From Daejeonella sp. H1SJ63 (lineage in GTDB: Bacteria > Bacteroidota > Bacteroidia > Sphingobacteriales > Sphingobacteriaceae), in contig NZ_JARKMZ010000033.1 in assembly GCF_029360775.1 (NCBI RefSeq), positions 1-39,418 on the forward strand: a stretch of DNA of 39,418 nt. The letters are read 5' to 3'. Numbering within the stretch: position 1 is the first letter of the stretch; each line of letters starts with the position of its first letter. The notes beneath the pieces were generated by a model. That model was not told the origin of the DNA, did no database searches, and worked only from the letters and a program-made list of their open reading frames with translations. Position numbers and translations under genes: made by a program. Of the stretch, positions 34,629 through 39,418 are shown in pieces.

Positions 34629-34672
34629 TTAGTGAACGCTTAGTGAATCCTTAGTGAACCCTTAGTGAATGA
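34629..34672. repeat. Four tandem 11-bp direct repeats (iteron-like)
   Basis: TTAGTGAACGC, TTAGTGAATCC, TTAGTGAACCC and TTAGTGAATGA follow one another without spacers, close to one helical turn each. They resemble iterons or a cooperative binding array. Confidence 0.75.
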
Positions 34673-34735
34673 AAAACTGTGTCTCTTTTCAGGAGCTTTT
34701 ATATCTCTTTAAGCAGCAGGTAAATGAATGTTCAA

Positions 34736-34775
34736 ACCTGTCAAAACCCATCAAATCCCGTCAAAACCTGTCAGA
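34736..34775. repeat. Four tandem 10-bp direct repeats
   Basis: ACCTGTCAAA, ACCCATCAAA, TCCCGTCAAA and ACCTGTCAGA are contiguous and share a (C/T)(A/G)TCA(A/G)A core. They lie 94 bases before the cargo gene at 34870, in the same gap as the 11-bp array. Confidence 0.7.
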
Positions 34776-34869
34776 ATTTTGCGACCGGGAGTACCTGCTA
34801 TAAGTTTGATCTCAACATCCCGTACCGGTACAAGAAGGATGATTATTAACAAATTAAATTTTTAAGAAA

Positions 34870-35439
34870 ATGGCAAAATCAAGAAACAATGTAGTTACCC
34901 ATGGCCTGAGTGGCCTCATAGGTGACCTGCTGGTTTTTCGTCAAAGGGCGAATAAAACCATTGTAGCCGACAGACCCAAACTAAGCACGAAACTGCCGAC
35001 GGCAATTCAGATGGAGATTCGCGAACGTTTTAAACGAGCCTCCAGATATGCGAAATCGGTCTTAAAGGATCTGGTGTTAAAAGCGGGCTATCAGCTGGCC
35101 GCCAAACCCGGGCAGACTGCTCATAACGTAGCGTTTGCGGACTATCAAAAGTCGCCGGAGTTTTACGAGGAAGTCAACCTGAGCTCCTATACAGGTACAA
35201 TTGGCGATGAGATCGTAGTCAGTGTAATCGACGATTTCAAGGTCAAAACCGTGCATGTGGAGATTAAAACTCCCGACGGTGTCACCCTGGAATCAGGATA
35301 TGCTGTTCAATCTGAAAATGAGCTTGACTGGGAGTACGTAACTACCGCTACGAATAGTGAAGTAGTGGGCAGCACGATCATTTTTACAGCCAGCGACTAT
35401 CCCGGAAATCAAACCGTTCTGGAGAAACTACTGGTTTAA
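34870..35439 (+). CDS. Conserved hypothetical protein of the amidase cassette
   Basis: This 189-residue protein begins AKSRNNVVTHGLSGLIGDLL-VFRQRANKTIV. From memory, this resembles the first part of DUF6266-type Bacteroidota proteins (glycine-rich start, then a basic patch). The second half is beta-rich (TGTIGDEIVVSVIDDF, TVHVEIKTPDG) and could be an Ig-like fold. There is no signal peptide or recognised catalytic motif. It is read in the same direction as the downstream membrane protein, DUF6266-like protein and amidase, but is separated from them by a 197-base structured gap. Function is unknown. Confidence 0.7.
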   Translation: MAKSRNNVVTHGLSGLIGDLLVFRQRANKTIVADRPKLSTKLPTAIQMEIRERFKRASRYAKSVLKDLVLKAGYQLAAKPGQTAHNVAFADYQKSPEFYEEVNLSSYTGTIGDEIVVSVIDDFKVKTVHVEIKTPDGVTLESGYAVQSENELDWEYVTTATNSEVVGSTIIFTASDYPGNQTVLEKLLV

Positions 35440-35442
35440 TTC

Positions 35443-35596
35443 AAAAGCGGCGGCGGAATGTCCAATCTCATTATTTAAGGATTACGATCCTGACGAAAGT
35501 CAGGATCTACTCCATTATTAAAAAAATGCATTGTCATTCTGGCGGAAGCCAGAACCTCCTGCCCTTAATGACATCAGGCGCAACGCCGCCGCTTTT
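35443..35596 (+). other. Multi-hairpin intergenic element (possible structured RNA or terminator)
   Basis: A perfect 13-bp outer stem pairs AAAAGCGGCGGCG (35443-35455) with its complement at 35584-35596, which ends in TTTTT. Inside are a 9-bp hairpin with a GAAA tetraloop (35486-35507) and a 7-bp hairpin with a GGAA tetraloop (35537-35554). The latter is framed by TGTCATT/AATGACA (35532-35538 with 35567-35573). It begins three bases after the 189-residue gene's stop. It may end that transcript, act as a structured RNA, or be a REP-like palindromic repeat. Confidence 0.6.
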
Positions 35597-35636
35597 TCAC
35601 AATTCAATTAATTATTAACCATAAACAATTATAATC

Positions 35637-36005
35637 ATGGAACTTATTCAATCCATCCAGCAGCTGCGCCGGATCTCATTAAATACAGAGTTTAAAGGCC
35701 TGACCATCAGCGCGCTTTCTTTTATCCTTTTCCCATACCTGATCAGGCTGGTCGACCATACCGCGGCAGCCATCGACCCGGGTGTGCTGAGCGGGATACT
35801 TTTATCCATCGCATCGGTACTTTTCTTCCAGGCTACCACCTGGTGGATCATCAAGGCGATCTGGCCGGTATTTGCACTCTATTCGCGCGAGCAGTTTGCC
35901 GACAATTTCAGAAGACTGCGTAACCGGGATAAAGTACTTATTTATCTGGGCTTTTACTTCGCTCTGCTTTACGCCTTTATCAAGGTGCTGGCTCAATTAA
36001 TTTAA
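35637..36005 (+). CDS. Small membrane protein, holin-like
   Basis: The 122-residue protein has three hydrophobic segments at about 20-42, 48-78 and 98-120 with short charged loops, suggesting an integral inner-membrane protein. Size and helix number fit phage-type holins. The location two genes before a secreted amidase makes a lysis or export role plausible, but no holin family motif was recognised. It lies 16 bases before the next gene, so the three genes from here to 37291 form an operon. Confidence 0.65.
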   Translation: MELIQSIQQLRRISLNTEFKGLTISALSFILFPYLIRLVDHTAAAIDPGVLSGILLSIASVLFFQATTWWIIKAIWPVFALYSREQFADNFRRLRNRDKVLIYLGFYFALLYAFIKVLAQLI

Positions 36006-36021
36006 CCTTAAACCTGAAATC

Positions 36022-36642
36022 ATGAAACGTTTAACAATAAATGCGGGCATAAACCTGACAAAAAAAGACCTCGGTTTTCTGAAATTACTGGGGAAAGGAC
36101 ACTTTATCCGCACATCTACCCTGCGGGCAGATCAGCACGACAGACTACAGAAGATAATCGGTTTATTTGAGATCATTTATCATCTCATCAGTGCTTGTTA
36201 TAAGTATTTCAAAAACAGAAAAGCCCATACCGGGAAAGCTGCCATCGAAAGCCTGGCCACTGCCCTTAAGGGTGAATTCCCTGATGTGAGTATCGATTTT
36301 TCAAAGGTCTGCATCCTGAAAGGCTCTTTGGCTCCCTATTGCGGAGCGATGTATCATTCGGAGCATTCGGATAAGCTGAGCTTCAGCTGGCCGCCCTGCA
36401 CTCAATGTAACAGCAATCCGGGTGATGAGCTGATGGGCATGATTTATTGTCCGGAAATCCGCGAATTCTGGTGCGAGCCCAACCCTGGAATAACTCGCGC
36501 CGATGGATTTTGCACGATTGATGTGCCCCTTGAATTTCTGGGCAGGGAGATACACGTTTGGCTGGCCTACCGCTCCGCTGATCAGCAGAGTTATTCCGAT
36601 AGTGCTTATATGGGTAAAGTTTTAATCACTAAAACAAGGTAA
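36022..36642 (+). CDS. DUF6266-like protein
   Basis: This 206-residue protein has a second half resembling the C-terminal region of the DUF6266 family: DKLSFSWPPC, a strand ELMGMIYCPEIREFWCEPN, PLEFLGREIHVWLAYRSADQ and SDSAYMGKVL. Four cysteines lie in or near that region. No signal peptide is visible, and the N terminus is basic. The family has no known function and is widespread in Bacteroidota, often near phage-like genes. It sits one base before the amidase gene and is probably translated with it. Confidence 0.65.
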   Translation: MKRLTINAGINLTKKDLGFLKLLGKGHFIRTSTLRADQHDRLQKIIGLFEIIYHLISACYKYFKNRKAHTGKAAIESLATALKGEFPDVSIDFSKVCILKGSLAPYCGAMYHSEHSDKLSFSWPPCTQCNSNPGDELMGMIYCPEIREFWCEPNPGITRADGFCTIDVPLEFLGREIHVWLAYRSADQQSYSDSAYMGKVLITKTR

Positions 36643-36643
36643 T

Positions 36644-37291
36644 ATGGAAAATTTGAGAAATCATTCAAAGGGTTTTAGCCGGCAATTGAAAACACTCCCG
36701 GTCTGCATGATCATTATTCTGATGATGTTGCCGGCAATCCTGACTCATGGCCAGCATGCAAATGCCCTGAATGCAAATTCCCGGCGTTTGAATAAAGCCA
36801 CTACACCGGAAAGAGAAGTCGGGAAAATCTACAGAAGTCAGATCGGTGTGCGTGAGAAGCAGGTAAACTCCGGGCCGGAAGTAGAAAAATACCTTCGCTA
36901 TGTACATCTTCCGAAAGGAAATCCATGGTGCGCAGCATTTGTATGCTGGGTGTACGGACAAGCCAAGGTTCCGAATCCGCGGAGTGGATGGTCGCCGGAT
37001 CTGTTTCCTGCCTCCCGGATTGTCTGGCAGTCGGGTGCGGCCGGAAAGACTCCGGGTGCAATCTCTCACAATCAGACAAGCCCCAGCCCTCGAACCGCAG
37101 ATGTCTTTGGCATCTACTTTCCGGATAAGGGGCGCATTGCGCATGTTGGCTTTATTGACGAATGGAAGGAGCCCTGGCTCATTACAGTAGAAGGCAATAC
37201 CAACTTAGCAGGTCACAACGATGGAGACGGAGTATACCGAAAGCGGCGATTGGTTCGCTCGATCTATCAGGTTGCGAGATACATTAACTAA
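36644..37291 (+). CDS. Secreted CHAP-type (TIGR02594-like) peptidoglycan amidase
   Basis: This 215-residue protein has a signal peptide (residues 16-37, likely cut near THGQ). A CHAP/NlpC-like domain follows from about 60, with catalytic cysteine C96 in GNPWCAAFVCWV, histidine H167 in RIAHVGFID and a polar third residue in VEGNTN (about 183-187). Such enzymes cleave the peptide part of peptidoglycan. The form with NPWCAAF matches the TIGR02594 group common in Bacteroidota. It is last in the cassette, after a holin-like protein and a DUF6266-like protein, which suggests an envelope-lysis or export module of phage origin. Confidence 0.85.
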   Translation: MENLRNHSKGFSRQLKTLPVCMIIILMMLPAILTHGQHANALNANSRRLNKATTPEREVGKIYRSQIGVREKQVNSGPEVEKYLRYVHLPKGNPWCAAFVCWVYGQAKVPNPRSGWSPDLFPASRIVWQSGAAGKTPGAISHNQTSPSPRTADVFGIYFPDKGRIAHVGFIDEWKEPWLITVEGNTNLAGHNDGDGVYRKRRLVRSIYQVARYIN

Positions 37292-37292
37292 C

Positions 37293-37359
37293 AGTTGATA
37301 ATTGATAGTTGACAGTTGACAACGATGAATTATCAACTGTCAACTATCAACTGTCAACT
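37293..37359. repeat. Long palindrome built from 7-bp units
   Basis: Arms of 28 bp (37293-37320 and 37332-37359) pair with three mismatches around an 11-base loop. Each arm is made of repeated AGTTGAC/AGTTGAT units. No T tract follows on either strand, so it is an extragenic palindrome rather than a clear terminator. Confidence 0.7.
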
Positions 37360-37371
37360 AAAAAAAGGCTG

Positions 37372-37527
37372 GTGCATTACAGTTATTGGGTTCGATTCCC
37401 CAATGGTGCCGCATTATGGTGGATCCCGCTCTCCGATATGGGAAGTACACCGAACGCGAAAGAGGCGGTAAGTATAAAGACTCTGCTAAAAGTTTTATTC
37501 TTTGACAAAACTGAAGAAGAAGAGTAA
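37372..37527 (+). CDS. Possible 51-residue protein
   Basis: From GTG 37372 a frame reads MHYSYWVRFPNGAALWWIPL and continues to an acidic end KTEEEE at 37527. Composition is protein-like, but I do not recognise it. The same bases contain GGGTTCGATTCCCC, which looks like a tRNA T-arm, so the stretch could instead be tRNA-derived debris. A longer frame from TTG 37309 would encode the palindrome and is unlikely. Confidence 0.3.
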   Translation: MHYSYWVRFPNGAALWWIPLSDMGSTPNAKEAVSIKTLLKVLFFDKTEEEE

Positions 37528-37572
37528 AATTAGTACCGATGCTTACATGCAGGTTATGATACAGGATGCATT

Positions 37573-39288
37573 TTACTCCAGTTTTTCCAGTTCTGACTTT
37601 ACAAAGTTTGCCAGCTCTTTTACATACGAGGCACTGAAATTGAACTCAATTCCAGCCGTTTCGTATATCTCCTTAATAGTTTTGGTATATCCCAGTTTCA
37701 GTGCCTTAAGATACTTCTCAAGGCCTTTTTCAGGATTGGATTTATAATTTTTCCAGACTGCAATTGCTCCCAGCTGTGCAATTCCGTATTCGATATAATA
37801 GAATGGAACCTCAAATATGTGGAGTTGCTTTTGCCATAGATTTTCAAGTGCTTCAGAATGTTCTGACCAGTCTGCGAAATTGTTTCCGAAAGGTTCGAAG
37901 ATTTCTTTCCATGCTTCAGCTCTTTGTTTGCTGGTATGATCAGGGTTAGTATAAATCCAGTGTTGAAACTGATCAACTACTGCAACCCATGGTAATGTTT
38001 TCAATACATCTTTCAGCTGATCTTTCTTCGCTCTTTTAAGATCTTCCGGATTATCAAAAAATTCATCCCAGTGATCCATGGATATCAGTTCCATACTCAT
38101 AGAGGCCAGCTCAGCAACTTCAGATGGGAGGTGTTTAAAGTCATTCAGTTCAAGATCTGCGGATATGAAAGTATGAATGGCATGTCCACCCTCATGAACC
38201 ATGGTAGTCAGGTCGCGAAAGGTGCCGGCAGAGTTCATGAAAATAAATGGTGCACCACTTTCAGCGAGAGGGTAATTGTATCCTCCCGGAGCTTTTCCTT
38301 TGCGGCTGTCAACATCAAAGAATCCATTAGCCTTCATGATTTCCAGGCGCTCACCGATATACAAACCAAGTCCATGGAAGCATTTGATAGATTTTTCGAT
38401 TAGTTCTTCACCATTTTTAAAGGGTTTCAGGGCAGGTTTTCCGCTGATGTCAACGTCCATGTCCCATGGTTTAAGCAAATCCAGACCCAGAGAGTTGCGT
38501 CTTTTATGTGCCTGATCGCTCATAATTGGAACAATCTCTCTTTCAATGGCTTCATGGAATTTATAACAATCCTTCGGAGTATAGTCAAAGCGACCCAATG
38601 CCTGGAACATATAATCCCTGAAATTTTCGAAGCCGGCATTCAGGGCAACCTGGTGACGAAGTTTCAGTAATCCGTTGAATAAATCGTCCAGTTTATCTTT
38701 ATCCTGCAAACGTCTGGTAGTAATTGCTTCCCAGGCTTCCTGACGTACTTTGCGGTCGGTGTCTTTAAGAAATACAGATGCCTGCTCAAGAGTATATTCC
38801 TGATCTTTGAGTTTTACAGTCATTGAACCAGTAATAGCCTGGTACTTTTGCTGTTCAACCTGAATCTGGGTTTGCAAAGGAATATTCTCTTCCCTGAAGA
38901 GTTCCAGAGCTTTTTTTATCCCTCTTTTATAGACGAAGTATTTATCCTTGTCCAGCTCTTCTGAAAAGCTGCATTCTATGAACTTCTTATTTAATTCATT
39001 GTTGAAAGGAGCTATTTTGGGTTCAATTTCAGTGGCAAAAAACTGAAAATCATTCAGAAGTTTCTCGTCAGTAGTATCGCAGGTCATACGAATGTATCTC
39101 CATGCAAAATCTTCTTCGAGTGCAGCCTCAAGTTCGCTTCTGTTGCGCAACCATTTCTCAAGTTCTATAGCCGAATGTATTTCACGTTTTAGCAACTCAT
39201 TAAAAAATGGCTCAAGGGTTTCCCATTTTACATCGAGTTGAACAGGAATATAGGTCCTTGGCTTTTTGGAGATTTTAAGGTTTTTCAT
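37573..39288 (-). CDS. M3-family oligoendopeptidase
   Basis: This 571-residue cytoplasmic zinc metallopeptidase has the M3 signature HEGGHAIH in MVHEGGHAIHTF (about residues 365-370) followed by a downstream glutamate in VAELASMSMEL. M3 peptidases (PepF/oligoendopeptidase F group) degrade short peptides left by larger proteases. Length and order fit the family and no truncation is visible. It has no signal peptide. It faces the accessory island tail-to-tail and marks the return to core gene content. Confidence 0.93.
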   Translation of the reverse strand: MKNLKISKKPRTYIPVQLDVKWETLEPFFNELLKREIHSAIELEKWLRNRSELEAALEEDFAWRYIRMTCDTTDEKLLNDFQFFATEIEPKIAPFNNELNKKFIECSFSEELDKDKYFVYKRGIKKALELFREENIPLQTQIQVEQQKYQAITGSMTVKLKDQEYTLEQASVFLKDTDRKVRQEAWEAITTRRLQDKDKLDDLFNGLLKLRHQVALNAGFENFRDYMFQALGRFDYTPKDCYKFHEAIEREIVPIMSDQAHKRRNSLGLDLLKPWDMDVDISGKPALKPFKNGEELIEKSIKCFHGLGLYIGERLEIMKANGFFDVDSRKGKAPGGYNYPLAESGAPFIFMNSAGTFRDLTTMVHEGGHAIHTFISADLELNDFKHLPSEVAELASMSMELISMDHWDEFFDNPEDLKRAKKDQLKDVLKTLPWVAVVDQFQHWIYTNPDHTSKQRAEAWKEIFEPFGNNFADWSEHSEALENLWQKQLHIFEVPFYYIEYGIAQLGAIAVWKNYKSNPEKGLEKYLKALKLGYTKTIKEIYETAGIEFNFSASYVKELANFVKSELEKLE

Positions 39289-39418
39289 CCGTAAATATTT
39301 AATGTTGACTAGTTAAAGTCAACGGGTTTATACTTCTGTTAATTAATTAAAAAAACACAGCCAAGAGTTGTAAAATTTCATCCTCGAGCTCTATGGCTCA
39401 ACCCTGTGTGCTTAGCTG
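39289..39418. other. Region upstream of the oligoendopeptidase
   Basis: The 130 bases hold no gene. A short inverted repeat GTTGAC/GTCAAC lies at about 39303-39320. It should contain the peptidase promoter, but I found no TAnnTTTG match on the minus strand. Confidence 0.4.

Noticed and set aside
34629-34775. CRISPR array
   Set aside because: The repeats are only 10-11 bp and contiguous without spacers, so they are binding-site arrays, not CRISPR.
37338-37415. Complete tRNA gene around the T-arm-like motif
   Set aside because: No anticodon arm, D-arm or pairing acceptor stem could be found at the required spacing; only the T-arm-like part is present, with one mismatch in its stem.

Overview
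The window looks like chromosomal DNA from a Bacteroidota bacterium, most likely Sphingobacteriaceae (Pedobacter-like). The genome is AT-rich, and upstream regions carry the Bacteroidota promoter pattern (TTG, about 19-20 bases, TAnnTTTG) rather than -35/-10 boxes. There is a type IX secretion (Por) sorting domain, paired transketolase half-genes, an ECF sigma locus with the Bacteroidota-type 'sensor' gene, and typical outer-membrane lipoproteins. No rRNA, complete tRNA or CRISPR array was seen.

Regions 1-28.8 kb are mostly core genome. On the minus strand, mdh is followed by a small retropepsin-like protease and two tandem paralogous secreted proteins. Next come a decayed MATE transporter tail, a cyclopropane-fatty-acid synthase gene with a one-base frameshift, and a lipoprotein. 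Then dnaE, trxA, a DUF58 gene and a GDSL esterase lie on the plus strand, meeting an RhlE-like RNA helicase at a shared bidirectional terminator. A long minus-strand block holds a class III aminotransferase, a three-gene ECF sigma locus, split transketolase, a Bcp peroxiredoxin, an M23 peptidase, a fumarylacetoacetate-hydrolase-family enzyme and a Por-sorted protein. Kup (potassium uptake) is followed by a roughly 727-bp transposase-less element with terminal inverted repeats and a 10-bp target duplication, then an amino-acid permease. A PAP2 phosphatase and an ArnT/GT39-type glycosyltransferase form a likely lipid or envelope modification pair.

Region 28.9-37.5 kb is accessory. It holds a small protein with ADP-ribosyltransferase-like features next to the C-terminal stump of an MmeI-like restriction-methylation enzyme. 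The stump is cut off by an IS3-family element that shows no target duplication. Beyond it lies a three-gene operon that reads as a toxin-antitoxin-chaperone (TAC) system: RelE/HigB-like toxin, HTH antitoxin with an aromatic C-terminal tail, and SecB-like chaperone. A dyad operator is embedded in its promoter. Next is an HTH protein fused to an AbiTii-like domain. The island ends with a cassette of an excisionase-like HTH gene, paired dyads, two arrays of short direct repeats, a cargo protein, a multi-hairpin intergenic element, a holin-like membrane protein, a DUF6266-like protein and a secreted CHAP-type amidase.

The window closes with core gene content again, an M3-family oligoendopeptidase. 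The most interesting candidates are the TAC operon, the HTH-AbiTii fusion, the ADP-ribosyltransferase-like gene, and the repeat-rich amidase cassette. All functional calls come from reading the sequence and remembered family features; no database search was run.
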